From Variovorax paradoxus NBRC 15149 (GTDB lineage Bacteria; Pseudomonadota; Gammaproteobacteria; Burkholderiales; Burkholderiaceae_C), in contig NZ_BCUT01000001.1 of assembly GCF_001591365.1 (NCBI RefSeq), positions 2,480,001 to 2,544,000 on the forward strand: DNA of 64,000 nt, given 5' to 3'. Below are positions 1 to 9,589 of the stretch, piece after piece; positions within the stretch are counted from its first letter, which is position 1, and the number at the start of each line of letters is the position of its first letter. The notes under the pieces are model-generated. The model had not been told where the DNA came from and did not search any database. It was given only the letters and a program-made list of their open reading frames with translations. Position numbers and translations under genes: made by a program.

Positions 1-963
1 GTTGTCCGAGGCGGCATTGGCCTCGATCACCAGCACGCGCGCGGCATGCGCGAGGTTGTCGAGGCAGGCGCCCATCACCTGCGGAATGCAGCGCACCGAA
101 TACGGGTCCTGCACGCGGCCGCAGTCGGCGTGCGAAGGGACGATCTCGCTGCCTTCGAGCAGCGTGCGCACCGCGCCCGCCACCGCGATCTGCCCCGGCT
201 GGCCGCGCGCGGCATGGATGCGCGCATCGAAGGGCTTGATCGAACCCTGGATCGCTTCGAGCGAAAGCGCGCCCGACATCAGGGCCGAAGCGAACACGTC
301 CTCCGCACCGAACAGGCCGGCGAGCGCAAGCGCGGTCGACACCTGCGTGCCGTTGAGCAGCGCCAGGCCTTCCTTGGGGCCGAGCACGAAAGGTTCGAGC
401 CCGACGAGGCGCATGGCCTCCGCACCGCTGACCACGGCGCCGTCGGCCGTGGTGGCCTCGCCCTCGCCGATCAGCACGCAGGCCATGTGCGCGAGCGGCG
501 CGAGGTCGCCCGAGGCGCCGACCGAGCCCTTGCACGGAATGCGCGGCATGACGCCCGCATTGAACAGGGCCAGCAGCGCCTCGGCCAGCGCGGGCCGCAC
601 GCCCGAGTGGCCGCGCGCCAGGCTCACGGCCTTGGTCGCGAGCACCATGCGCACGACCGGCGCGGCCAGCGGCTCGCCCGTGCCCACGCTGTGCGAGAGC
701 ACGAGGTTGCGCTGCAGCTCGGCCAGGTGGTCGTTGCCGATGCGCGTGCTCGCGAGCTTGCCGAAGCCGGTGTTGATGCCGTAGACCACCTGGTCGTTCT
801 CGACGATGTGGCGCACCGCCGCTTCGGCGCGCGCCATGCCTTCCTGCACCGAAGGATCGAGCGCCAGCCGCACGCCGCCGGCCTGGATGCGGCGCAGCAT
901 GGCAAGGTCCACCTTGCCGGGCGTGAGGATCAAGGGGGTGGCGGTGTGTTTGCTTGTTGGCAT
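1..963 (-). CDS. hutH: Histidine ammonia-lyase HutH (3' end outside window)
   Basis: Catalyses L-histidine to trans-urocanate plus ammonia, the first step of the Hut pathway in the cytoplasm. Starting from the ATG at 963 the frame stays open to the window edge, giving the first 321 residues of a family that is usually about 510 long, so the C-terminal part lies outside. The MIO prosthetic-group tripeptide Ala150-Ser151-Gly152 is visible inside GSVGASGDLAPLAH, matching the family position near residue 143, and the N-terminal YGINTGFG motif is present. It follows hutC by 61 nt on the same strand, and a HutC-like palindrome lies only 8 nt upstream of its start codon. A generic aromatic amino acid lyase is possible, but the adjacent hutC makes HutH the best call. 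Confidence 0.95.
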   Translation of the reverse strand, partial: MPTSKHTATPLILTPGKVDLAMLRRIQAGGVRLALDPSVQEGMARAEAAVRHIVENDQVVYGINTGFGKLASTRIGNDHLAELQRNLVLSHSVGTGEPLAAPVVRMVLATKAVSLARGHSGVRPALAEALLALFNAGVMPRIPCKGSVGASGDLAPLAHMACVLIGEGEATTADGAVVSGAEAMRLVGLEPFVLGPKEGLALLNGTQVSTALALAGLFGAEDVFASALMSGALSLEAIQGSIKPFDARIHAARGQPGQIAVAGAVRTLLEGSEIVPSHADCGRVQDPYSVRCIPQVMGACLDNLAHAARVLVIEANAASDN

Positions 964-970
964 GTGAACC

Positions 971-983
971 TGTCTATACAAGT
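971..983. promoter_or_regulatory. HutC-like operator in front of hutH
   Basis: The sequence TGTCTATACAAGT contains the core TGT[A/C]TATACA that recurs twice in front of the transporter operon at 4488 and 4555. It sits 8 nt upstream of the hutH start and overlaps the ribosome-binding region, so a bound repressor could block both transcription and translation initiation. HutC-type GntR repressors bind TGTATA-type palindromes and are released by urocanate; assignment to the hutC product here is inference. Confidence 0.6.
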
Positions 984-1024
984 AGTTGCGAGAGAAAACC
1001 TTCGGTTTCCGTGTCAAAAAAAGG

Positions 1025-1762
1025 TCAGCCGAAGCTGGGGTTGCCGTCGGCCTTGAAGCGGCTGCCCAGGCTGTAGCGCGACGCCGGATGCAGGCAGCGC
1101 ACCCAGGTGACCGGCGTGTTGCGCGTCCAGGTGCGGCGCGTGAGCAGCAGGCAGGGGTCGGTGGGCTCCATCGCGAGCCGGGCCGCCTGCTCGGCGGTGG
1201 GCAGCACGGCGTCGACCACGTGCTCGATCTGGTCGAAGGGCACGTGGCGCACCAGGTACTCGCTGGGCGGCACGGCGGCGAAGTCCTGCTCGAGGAAATC
1301 GGGCACGACCAGCGGATTGACGTAGCGCTCCTCCAGCTGCACCGGCGTGTCGTTCTCCAGGTGCAGGCAGACGCTGTGGAACACCGAGGTGCCCGCGCGC
1401 ATGTCGAGCCAGGCGGCCACGTCGGGCGAGGCAGCCAGGCGTTCCACCGCGAGCATCTCGCAGCGGTAGTCGTGCCCGCGCTGGCGGATCTCGCTCGCGA
1501 TGTTGGCGATCTGCAGCAGCGTGGACTGCGGCTTGTTCTCGGCCACGAAGCTGCCGACGCCGGCCACGCGCACGATGCGGCCCTGCTCCATGAGCTCGCG
1601 CAGCGCGCGGTTCACCGTCATGCGCGAGATGCCGAACTGCGCGACCAATTCGCTCTCGGACGGCAGGCGGTGGCCGGCCGGCCAGGTGCCGTCCTGGATC
1701 TTGCGGGAGATGTGATCCTTGACTTGCGCATAGAGCGCGAGGGACGGCAGGTCGCGTTTCAT
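1025..1762 (-). CDS. hutC: HutC, GntR-family repressor of histidine utilisation
   Basis: A 245-residue transcription repressor. The N-terminal GntR winged helix (about residues 8-75) carries the family signature LPSESELVAQFGISRMTVNR, followed by a UTRA ligand-binding domain (about 95-235). In characterised Hut systems the ligand is urocanate. It starts 20 nt after the transporter ATPase gene ends and precedes hutH, so it is probably part of the operon it controls. Three palindromes with the core TGT[A/C]TATACA flank the cluster and are likely its sites. Another UTRA-type GntR regulator cannot be excluded from the domain alone, but adjacency to hutH is strong support. Confidence 0.92.
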   Translation of the reverse strand: MKRDLPSLALYAQVKDHISRKIQDGTWPAGHRLPSESELVAQFGISRMTVNRALRELMEQGRIVRVAGVGSFVAENKPQSTLLQIANIASEIRQRGHDYRCEMLAVERLAASPDVAAWLDMRAGTSVFHSVCLHLENDTPVQLEERYVNPLVVPDFLEQDFAAVPPSEYLVRHVPFDQIEHVVDAVLPTAEQAARLAMEPTDPCLLLTRRTWTRNTPVTWVRCLHPASRYSLGSRFKADGNPSFG

Positions 1763-1781
1763 TTCAGGCGTGGGGCTTGTG

Positions 1782-2563
<782 letters not shown>

Positions 2564-2564
<1 letters not shown>

Positions 2565-3442
2565 CAGAGTGCAGCCCAGGCGAACATGCGGCGGTTGAGC
2601 GCCTTGAAAGCGAAGTCGGACACCAGCCCGATGACGCCGATCACGATGATCCCGAAGATGATCTGCCCGGTGTTGAGCAAGGCCTGGCTGTCGGTGATCA
2701 TGTGGCCGATGCCCGACGAGGAGCCGATGAGTTCCGCCACGATCACGTAGGTCCAGGCCCAGCCGAGCACCAGGCGCAGCGTCTCGGCAATGCCGGGCGC
2801 AGCGCCCGGAATGAGCACGCGCGCCACGATGCCGCGGCTCTTGGCACCCAGCGTGTAGGCCGCCTCGACGAGGTCGCGCCGCGCGCCGCCCACCGTCACC
2901 GCCACCATCAGCACGATCTGGAAGAACGAGCCGATGAAGATCACCAAGAGCTTCTGCATCTCGCCCAGGCCCGCCCACAGGATGAGCAGCGGAATGAAGG
3001 CCGAGGCCGGCAGGTAGCGGCAGAACGAGACGAAGGGCTCGAAGAAGGCCTCCACGGCCTTCCAGGTGCCCATGGCAATGCCCAGCGGCACCGCCAGCAC
3101 GGCCGCCAGCAGGAAGCCGCCGAACACGCGCCACACGGTCATGCCCACGTCGCCGATGAAGCCGAATTCGGCGAACAGCATCCAGCCTTCCTTCAGCATG
3201 GTCACGGGGCTGGCCAGGAAGGTCGGCGGCACGAAGCCGCCGAGCGTGGCAACGGACCACACGAGCACGAAGGCCACGAAGAAGCCGAGGCCGAGCAGCA
3301 CGCGGGCGCGCCCGCTGACGGGCTCGAGCGGCGCGAGCGAACGGCGCCGCGCGGGCACGGCGGCCTGGGGGGTTGCGGCCGATGCAGGCGCCGCCGCGCG
3401 CGGCGCCACCTGCGGCAGGGCCTTACTTGACGAAGCTTGCAT
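2564..3442 (-). CDS. ABC importer permease (NitT/TauT type) of the hut operon
   Basis: A 292-residue inner-membrane permease of the SsuC/TauC class. It has a proline/alanine-rich cytoplasmic N-terminus (about 45 residues), then a first membrane helix (LLGLGFFVAFVLVWSVATL) and further hydrophobic segments. The EAA loop that contacts the ATPase appears as EAAYTLGAKSRG-V. The start overlaps the end of the binding-protein gene by 20 nt and the stop overlaps the ATPase start, so the three transporter genes are tightly coupled. The unusually long N-terminal tail could mean that the true start lies further downstream. Confidence 0.92.
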
Positions 3443-4394
3443 CGAACATGGCCGTGTAGTCTTCCGGCGCCTTGCGGATCACGCCGGCCTCCAGCAGGAT
3501 GGGCGCGGCTTCCTTCATGAAGCCGGTGAGCTCGCCCGCGAAGAATTTCTGGTTGGCGGCCTTGTCCTGCCAGCGCAGGTAGGCCGACGACTTGGCGAAC
3601 TGCTCGCCGGTCTGCTTGACGGCCGAACCCATGAGCTCGTTGGCCTTGGCCGGGTCGGCCTTGATCATGTCGAGTGCCTCGAAGTACGACTGCGCGAGCG
3701 CCTGCGCCGCCTTGGCGTTGGCCTTGAGCCAGGTGGGCGCGCAGCCCACGGTGTCCATCACCATCGGGTAGTCGAGCGTGGTGGCCAGGATCTTGCCGGC
3801 GGTGGGGTTGGCGCGCACGGTCGAAAGATACGGCTCGTAGGTCATGGCGGCGTCGTTCTGGCCGGCCACGAAGGCCTGGGCCGCGGGCTGCGGCTCGAGC
3901 GAGACCAGCTTCACGTCCTTCAGCGTCATGCCGTTCTTGTTGAGCATCCAGGCCAGGCCGAAGTAAGGCGCGGTGCCCGGCGCGCTCACGCCGATGGTCT
4001 TGCCCTTGAGGTCGGCAAAGCCCTTCACGTCGTTGCGCACCGCGAGGCCGTCGGCGCCGTAGGACTTGTCCATCTGGAAAATCTGCACGATGGGCACGCC
4101 GTTGGCGTTCCAGGCCACGTGCGTTTCCACCGTGGTGGCGGCGCACTGGATGGCGCCGGAGGCCAGCGCGAGGTGCCGGTCCTTCTGCGGAATCATCTTG
4201 AGTTCGACGTCCAGGCCGTTCTTCTTGAAGATGCCGGCCTTGTCGGCCAGCGAGAGCGGCGCAAAGCCGGTCCAGCCCGACATGCCGAGCGCAATCCTGG
4301 TTTCCTGCGCGGCGGCCGTCTGGGCCATGCCTGCTGCACACGCGCCTGCTGCCAGCAGCGACGCGACTTTCACAACTACCGTCTTGACGACCAT
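3423..4394 (-). CDS. ABC importer substrate-binding protein (NMT1/SsuA-like)
   Basis: A 323-residue periplasmic protein. The N-terminal signal peptide ends near AQTAAAQE, and the mature part begins with RIALGMSGWTGFAPL, the ligand-pocket entry typical of NMT1/THI5-like and SsuA/TauA proteins. It is the first gene of the transporter-hutC-hutH operon. Two palindromes with a TGT[A/C]TATACA core lie about 95 and 160 nt upstream, in the 289-nt gap shared with divergent recQ. The known family binds nitrate, sulfonates, taurine or pyrimidine precursors. A histidine-related ligand is inferred only from context. Confidence 0.9.
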   Translation of the reverse strand: MVVKTVVVKVASLLAAGACAAGMAQTAAAQETRIALGMSGWTGFAPLSLADKAGIFKKNGLDVELKMIPQKDRHLALASGAIQCAATTVETHVAWNANGVPIVQIFQMDKSYGADGLAVRNDVKGFADLKGKTIGVSAPGTAPYFGLAWMLNKNGMTLKDVKLVSLEPQPAAQAFVAGQNDAAMTYEPYLSTVRANPTAGKILATTLDYPMVMDTVGCAPTWLKANAKAAQALAQSYFEALDMIKADPAKANELMGSAVKQTGEQFAKSSAYLRWQDKAANQKFFAGELTGFMKEAAPILLEAGVIRKAPEDYTAMFDASFVK

Positions 4395-4487
4395 GGGTAC
4401 TCCTGGGTCTGTTTTCTAGGAAAAAGCTTGGCGATACGCTCCCGACCACGGGCTGCGCGCACCTCGCATTGTTGCCAAGCGCCCCAA

Positions 4488-4501
4488 CTTGTATATACAG
4501 G
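4488..4501. promoter_or_regulatory. HutC-like operator 1 upstream of the transporter operon
   Basis: CTTGTATATACAGG is a near-perfect palindrome around TGTATATACA, 94 nt upstream of the binding-protein start. It shares its core with the sites at 4555 and 971. The location in the intergenic region in front of the first operon gene fits the main operator of the hut operon. Confidence 0.6.
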
Positions 4502-4554
4502 ATAACCCGAAAGGACCGTTTCGGTGCATTCCTTCAGCAAAACGCACCAGATTG

Positions 4555-4567
4555 CTGTCTATACAGG
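4555..4567. promoter_or_regulatory. HutC-like operator 2 upstream of the transporter operon
   Basis: CTGTCTATACAGG is the second copy, 67 nt (between starts) from the 4488 site. Two copies about six helical turns apart could support cooperative binding. It is also 117 nt upstream of the chosen recQ start, so an effect on recQ is possible but not needed. Confidence 0.55.
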
Positions 4568-4683
4568 AAGGCGGCAAGGCGGGCTTCACCATTGCAAACC
4601 TCGTGCCACAGTCCTGCCGGTGCCGCTGGGGGACAATCGGCGTTTCCCCCTTTCGTCCACCCCGCCCTTCGCATCCGCTGCCC

Positions 4684-6585
4684 GTGTCCTCGCTCGCTCC
4701 CCTTCCCCTCGACGCCCCCGGCAGCAGCAGCGCACCCGCCGACATCCTTCACGAAGTCTTCGGCTATTCGCAGTTCCGCGGGCCGCAGCAGGACATCGTC
4801 GAGCACGTGGTGGCCGGCGGCGACGCGCTGGTGCTGATGCCCACGGGCGGCGGCAAGTCGCTGTGCTACCAGATCCCGGCCATTGCGCGGCAGCGCGCGG
4901 GGCGCGGCGTCTCGGTGGTGGTGTCGCCGCTGATCGCGCTGATGCACGACCAGGTCGGCGCGCTGCACGAGGCCGGGGTGAACGCGGCCTTCCTGAATTC
5001 GACGCTCGACTGGGAGCAGACGCAGGACGTCGAGCGCCGCATGCTGCGCGGCGAGATCACGCTGCTGTACGCGGCGCCCGAGCGCGTGAACACGCCGCGC
5101 TTTCTCTCGCAGCTCGATTCGCTGAAGGAGCGCGGCAAGCTCTCGCTGTTCGCGATCGACGAGGCGCATTGCGTGAGCCAGTGGGGCCACGACTTCCGCC
5201 CCGAATACCGCGCGCTCACGGTGCTGCACGAGCGCTACCCGGGCGTGCCGCGCATCGCGCTCACCGCCACGGCCGATGCGCTCACGCGCGCCGACATCGT
5301 CGAGCGGCTGCAGCTGGAGGAGGCGCGCCAGTTCGTCTCCAGCTTCGACCGGCCGAACATCCGCTACACCATCGTCGAGAAGAAGGACGCGACCACGCAG
5401 CTGCTGCGCTTCATCGAGCGCGAGCACGAAGGCGATGCGGGCGTGGTCTATTGCCAGTCGCGCAAGCGCGTGGAAGACGTGGCCGTGATGCTGAAGGGCG
5501 CGGGCATCAACGCGCTGCCCTACCACGCGGGCCTGGACGCGGCGGTGCGCCAGAAGCACCAGGACCGGTTCCTGCGCGAAGAAGGCGTGGTGATGGTCGC
5601 GACCATTGCCTTCGGCATGGGCATCGACAAGCCCGACGTGCGCTTTGTCGGCCACCTCGACATGCCCAAGAACATCGAGGGCTACTACCAGGAAACCGGC
5701 CGCGCGGGCCGCGACGGCGCACCGGCCGATGCCTGGATGGCCTACGGCCTGCAGGACGTGGTGAACCAGCGCCGCATGATCGACGAGAGCCCCGCGGGCG
5801 AAGAGTTCAAGCAGGTGATGCGCGGCAAGCTCGACGCGCTGCTCTCATTGGCCGAGGCAAGCGACTGCCGCCGCGTGCGCCTCCTGGGCTACTTCGGCGA
5901 GAAGAGCACCCCCTGCGGCAATTGCGACAACTGTTTGAACCCACCGCAGGTGTGGGATGGCACCGATGCCGCGCGCAAGCTGCTCTCCACCATCTACCGC
6001 GTGCAGCAGCTGAGCGGCATCAGCTTTGGCGCGGGCCACATCATGGACATCCTGCGCGGCAAGGAAACCGAGAAGGTCAAGCAGTTCGGGCACGAGCGCA
6101 TCAGCACCTTCGGCATTGGCGCGGAGTTCAGCGAAGTGCAGCTGCGCGGCGTGCTGCGCCAGCTCATCGCCACGGGCGCGCTGGCGGTCGATGCGGAAGC
6201 CTTCAACACGCTGAAGCTTACGGAAGGCTCGCGCGCGGTGCTCAAGGGCGAAGCGAACGTGACGCTGCGCGAGTCGGTTTCGTCGCCGGCCGCGCGCGGC
6301 GGCAAGCCCCGGCGCGAAAAGGCGGCGCGCGGCGCCCCGTCTCCGGCGGCCGCGGCACTCGATGCCGACGGCCAGAAGCGCTTCGAGGCGCTCAAGGCCT
6401 GGCGCGCGGAAGTGGCGCGCGAGCACAACCTGCCGGCCTACGTGATCTTCCACGACGCCACGCTGGCGGCCATTGCCGAGCGCGCGCCCGCGACGCTCGA
6501 AGACCTGCAGGGCATCAGCGGCATCGGCACCAAGAAGCTCGAGGCCTACGGCGCCGAGGTGCTGCGCGTCTGCAGCGCGTTCTAG
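4684..6585 (+). CDS. recQ: ATP-dependent DNA helicase RecQ
   Basis: A 633-residue 3'-5' DNA helicase of recombination and repair. The P-loop TGGGKS is at residues 54-59, the DEAH box (DEAHC) at 159-163, and the helicase C domain shows YHAGLD and QETGRAGRDG. The RecQ zinc site is Cys395, Cys411, Cys414 and Cys417 (CGNCDNC), then the winged helix, an Arg/Ala/Pro-rich linker, and an HRDC domain at about 545-625. I chose the GTG at 4684 because the open frame upstream runs through the regulatory palindromes and encodes no conserved sequence; this start gives the usual family length. It is divergent from the hut operon and convergent with the nucleoside hydrolase gene. Confidence 0.95.
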   Translation: MSSLAPLPLDAPGSSSAPADILHEVFGYSQFRGPQQDIVEHVVAGGDALVLMPTGGGKSLCYQIPAIARQRAGRGVSVVVSPLIALMHDQVGALHEAGVNAAFLNSTLDWEQTQDVERRMLRGEITLLYAAPERVNTPRFLSQLDSLKERGKLSLFAIDEAHCVSQWGHDFRPEYRALTVLHERYPGVPRIALTATADALTRADIVERLQLEEARQFVSSFDRPNIRYTIVEKKDATTQLLRFIEREHEGDAGVVYCQSRKRVEDVAVMLKGAGINALPYHAGLDAAVRQKHQDRFLREEGVVMVATIAFGMGIDKPDVRFVGHLDMPKNIEGYYQETGRAGRDGAPADAWMAYGLQDVVNQRRMIDESPAGEEFKQVMRGKLDALLSLAEASDCRRVRLLGYFGEKSTPCGNCDNCLNPPQVWDGTDAARKLLSTIYRVQQLSGISFGAGHIMDILRGKETEKVKQFGHERISTFGIGAEFSEVQLRGVLRQLIATGALAVDAEAFNTLKLTEGSRAVLKGEANVTLRESVSSPAARGGKPRREKAARGAPSPAAAALDADGQKRFEALKAWRAEVAREHNLPAYVIFHDATLAAIAERAPATLEDLQGISGIGTKKLEAYGAEVLRVCSAF

Positions 6586-6592
6586 TTGAGCT

Positions 6593-7771
6593 TCAGGGCC
6601 GCAGCGCGATCGGCACGGGCCGCGTGAGCAGGTCGACGTACAGCTCGAAGAAGCGCGCGTTGTCGAACTTCTTCACCACCGTCATCTTCTGCAGCGCCGG
6701 GCCCGCGGGCTGCGAGGCGTAGCCGATGGAGCGGCCGTTGTCGGCGGCGCCGGGCTTGGCGACCACGTCGACGTAGCGCTCGACGGTTTCGGTGGCATAG
6801 GCCGGATCGATGAGGTAGGCGAGCGTGAGCGTGTCCCAGATGTTCTGGGTGTAGGCCGGGTTGTTCTCGAAGCCGTTGGTGCCGCTGAAGCCGTAGCCGT
6901 TGAGCTGGCGGAACACCTCGGTCACGGCGGTGGGCGTGGCCGGGTGCGCGATGCGGTCGTAGATCGGCTTGGTGAGGAACACGGTGTCGGTCACGTCCAG
7001 CGGCACCACCACCTGCGGAATCGGCAGCCGCACCACGAACTGCGCGGCCTCGGGGTCGAACCACCAGTTGAACTCGGCGAACTTGGTGGTGTTGCCCGGC
7101 ACGTCGACCGCGCCGCCCATGTAGATGATCTTCTTGATCAGCGGCACGATCTCGGGGTTCTGCTTGACCGCCAGCGCGATGTTGGTGAGCGGGCCGATGG
7201 CCAGGATGGTGATCTCGTTCGGGTTGGCCTTCACGGTGTCGACGATGAAGTCGACCGCGCTCCGGGGCTGGAGCACCGTGTGGGTGGCAAAGCCGTCGGG
7301 CGAGGGCTTCAGGTCGGCGTCGGTCTTGGGCTCGGGCGAACTCCAGGCGCCCAGGTAGCCGTCGCCGCCGGAGCCGGCCGCCATCTCGGCCTCGATGGTT
7401 GCGTAGTCGTGGTTGAAGGCGTAGTTCGCGCCCGCATAGATGCCGATGCGCTCGCCCACGCCGAGCCGCTCGACCGACTTCAGCGCGTCGGCGACGCCCT
7501 GCCGGAGCCACTGGTTGCCCGACACCACGCTGATGCCCATGACCTGCACCTTGCCTTGGGCCTGCAGCTGCGCGGCCATGACGCCGAGCTGGCCGTCGTC
7601 GCTCATGGTGTTGTAGTCGCTGTCGATGATGATCTTCTGCGCCGGCGGCGGCGCCGCGCCGAAGCCCGGTGCGAGCCCGATGCCGCTGTTGCCGCCGCCC
7701 CCGCAGGCCGAGAGCGCCGTGGCGAGCAAGGCTGCCGCCATCCATCTGCGTCGCTGAATCCGAATCGTCAT
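6593..7771 (-). CDS. Lipoprotein nucleoside hydrolase-like protein
   Basis: A 392-residue protein with an IU-nucleoside hydrolase fold, expected to cleave N-ribosidic bonds of nucleosides or an analogue. A lipobox (ATALSAC, Cys23) and a downstream Gly run indicate an exported lipoprotein, unlike the usual cytosolic enzymes. The calcium-binding aspartates occur as a variant motif, Asp50-Ser-Asp52 ... Asp58-Asp59 (DSDYNTMSDD), where classical members have DTDxGxDD, so substrate and activity may differ. IGPLTNIA and MGGAVDVPGN are family motifs. The ATG at 7771 is preceded by AAAAGGAG, so I prefer it over an upstream in-frame start. Two tandem LacI-type palindromes lie 42-65 nt upstream. Confidence 0.85.
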   Translation of the reverse strand: MTIRIQRRRWMAAALLATALSACGGGGNSGIGLAPGFGAAPPPAQKIIIDSDYNTMSDDGQLGVMAAQLQAQGKVQVMGISVVSGNQWLRQGVADALKSVERLGVGERIGIYAGANYAFNHDYATIEAEMAAGSGGDGYLGAWSSPEPKTDADLKPSPDGFATHTVLQPRSAVDFIVDTVKANPNEITILAIGPLTNIALAVKQNPEIVPLIKKIIYMGGAVDVPGNTTKFAEFNWWFDPEAAQFVVRLPIPQVVVPLDVTDTVFLTKPIYDRIAHPATPTAVTEVFRQLNGYGFSGTNGFENNPAYTQNIWDTLTLAYLIDPAYATETVERYVDVVAKPGAADNGRSIGYASQPAGPALQKMTVVKKFDNARFFELYVDLLTRPVPIALRP

Positions 7772-7812
7772 CCCGGCTCCTTTTCGAGTGGTCTTGTGTG
7801 TAGAACTAAATG

Positions 7813-7836
7813 CCAAACGTTTGCGCAAACGTTTGC
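7813..7836. promoter_or_regulatory. Tandem LacI-family operators
   Basis: CCAAACGTTTGC is directly followed by GCAAACGTTTGC (7825-7836, a perfect 12-bp palindrome). The CAAACGTTTG core with central CpG is the classical LacI/PurR-type half-site arrangement. They lie just upstream of the nucleoside hydrolase gene on the minus strand. No LacI gene is adjacent; the only one in the window, at 28.9 kb, has differently centred sites (GCAAACGATTGC). A PurR-like or nucleoside-responsive regulator elsewhere would fit. Confidence 0.6.
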
Positions 7837-7914
7837 TCGAACTCTAAAGCGCATGCCACGGGCGTGGCAAAGCGCAAGGTTTCAAGGGGTAACCGAGGCT
7901 GGCGCCGAAGCGGT

Positions 7915-9507
7915 TCAGCCCGGCGACGGTGCGGTTTCGAGCAGGCGCATTTCGCGCAGCGGCGTGCGGTCGAGCAGGTAGGGCTGTTCGCCGGCCGTCC
8001 CGGATTTCTCGAGCCCCGCTCCGCTCTTGGCCGAAACGGGGCAGGCGCCGCCGCTGCGCATGGCAAGGGCAGCCGCCAGCCGCGCCTCGGCCGGGTCGCC
8101 GAGCGGGTGGTCGAAATCGTCGGCCACGGTGCAGTCGGGCGCGAAGCCATCACCGTAGTCGCCGAAGTTCTTGGCGTTGACGCCCTGGAACTGGATCGCG
8201 AAATAGCTGGTGCCGCAGTTGTCCTGCGGAGAGAAGCCGTAGGGCTTGCCGCAGGTGGCGCCGCCCACGAGGTTGACCTTGACGTCGATGCCGCGCAGGC
8301 CGTTGACCACCGATTCGCTCGCCGAGCAGGTGTCGGGGCCGACCAGCACCGTGACCTGCGAGAGGCCCAGCCTTGGCAGCGTCGCGCCCGTGCGGCTGGT
8401 GCCGTAGAACGGATAGATGGTCTGCGCCGGCGTCAGGTGGAACGGATTCTTGTCGTTGAAGGACAGGCGCTCGAAGACCTTGCCCGAGGTGGTGGCCGAC
8501 GAAGACACCATGGAGGCGAGGCGATTCGCGATGTTGAGCTGGCCGCCGCCGTTGTAGCGCATGTCGAGCACGAGGTCCTGCACGCCGTCCTGCCTGAACT
8601 GGTTGAAGGCGCTGATGAGCTGCGACTCGGAGGTCGTGATGTGGTCGTTGAAGAGCAGGTAGCCGACGCGGCCGCTGCCGGTGTCGATGCTCTTGACGTT
8701 CTGCACCGGCGTGCGCGTGATGCTCGCCGCGGCCAGCGTGACGGTGCGCGTCGCACTGCCTTCCTGCAGCTTGAAGCTGTGCGATTCGCCGATGGCCGTG
8801 GGCGCGATGCCGCGGTTGATCACGGCGGTGTTGGTGCCGTTGACCACGTCGACGCCGTCGACCTCGAGCACCTTGGCGCCGCGCGCGATGCCTGCCGTGG
8901 CCGCGGGCGAGCCGGGCTCGGTGAACGCGATGCGCAGGTCGCGCGGGCGCGAGTTGCGCACGAACGCGAACTCCATGCCGTAGCCCGGCGCCACGCCGTT
9001 CTCCGAGAGCTGCCGGTAGCGCTCGGTGTCGTACACGTAGTGGAAGCGGTCCTTCGCGCGGCCCGAGGCCGTGAGCAACGGGGTCTTGAGCACGCTGAAG
9101 TACGCGACCGGCGTGGCGTAGTCGGCGGCCTTGAGGGTGGTGGGCACCTCGCCGTACCAGAGGTAGGTTTCGTCGATCCATCCGCGTACCCAGCGCTTCT
9201 CGTCGGTCAGCGTGCCGGGCTTGTCGGGGTAGGCGATTCCCGTCTCGGGATTGGTGCCGGGGCGCGGCGCGGCGCACAGGCCGGCCACGGTGGACGAGGC
9301 GACGATGGCGTCATCGTCGCCGCCGCTGGCAGGAGGCGGCGTGGTGCCGGGCGGCGCGACGATCGGAAATCCGCCACCCCCTCCACCACCACCTCCTCCT
9401 CCGCCACAGCCCGCCAGCGCGCAAACGATACCGGCCAACGCGAATGCGGCCGCAGCCGATGCGGTGAAGCGCGGCCTCGCCCGCGCATGTCCATTGCCCA
9501 AGCTCAT
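7915..9507 (-). CDS. S41-family (CtpA/tail-specific-like) serine protease, lipoprotein
   Basis: A 530-residue protein with lipobox CALAGC (Cys34) followed by twelve consecutive glycines, indicating membrane anchoring through a flexible linker. A PDZ-like region follows (GYGMEFAFVRN..., EPGSPAATAGIARG), then the S41 peptidase core with LVLDMRYNGGG and the nucleophile region DTCSASE (serine near residue 395) before FVNGLRG-like sequence. The ATG at 9507 is chosen because GAGGAGG sits 7 nt upstream; an open frame further upstream lacks a signal. The gene lies 82 nt downstream of the AAA ATPase gene on the same strand. Target proteins are unknown; the family cleaves exposed C-termini in the envelope. 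Confidence 0.88.
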   Translation of the reverse strand: MSLGNGHARARPRFTASAAAAFALAGIVCALAGCGGGGGGGGGGGGFPIVAPPGTTPPPASGGDDDAIVASSTVAGLCAAPRPGTNPETGIAYPDKPGTLTDEKRWVRGWIDETYLWYGEVPTTLKAADYATPVAYFSVLKTPLLTASGRAKDRFHYVYDTERYRQLSENGVAPGYGMEFAFVRNSRPRDLRIAFTEPGSPAATAGIARGAKVLEVDGVDVVNGTNTAVINRGIAPTAIGESHSFKLQEGSATRTVTLAAASITRTPVQNVKSIDTGSGRVGYLLFNDHITTSESQLISAFNQFRQDGVQDLVLDMRYNGGGQLNIANRLASMVSSSATTSGKVFERLSFNDKNPFHLTPAQTIYPFYGTSRTGATLPRLGLSQVTVLVGPDTCSASESVVNGLRGIDVKVNLVGGATCGKPYGFSPQDNCGTSYFAIQFQGVNAKNFGDYGDGFAPDCTVADDFDHPLGDPAEARLAAALAMRSGGACPVSAKSGAGLEKSGTAGEQPYLLDRTPLREMRLLETAPSPG

Positions 9508-9589
9508 CGAGATCCTCCTCGTGCCCGCCGCGGCGGACGGTTTTCTTTCTTGTCTGCCGCCGCGCTCCCGCGGTCTTGCCTGCTGTGCG

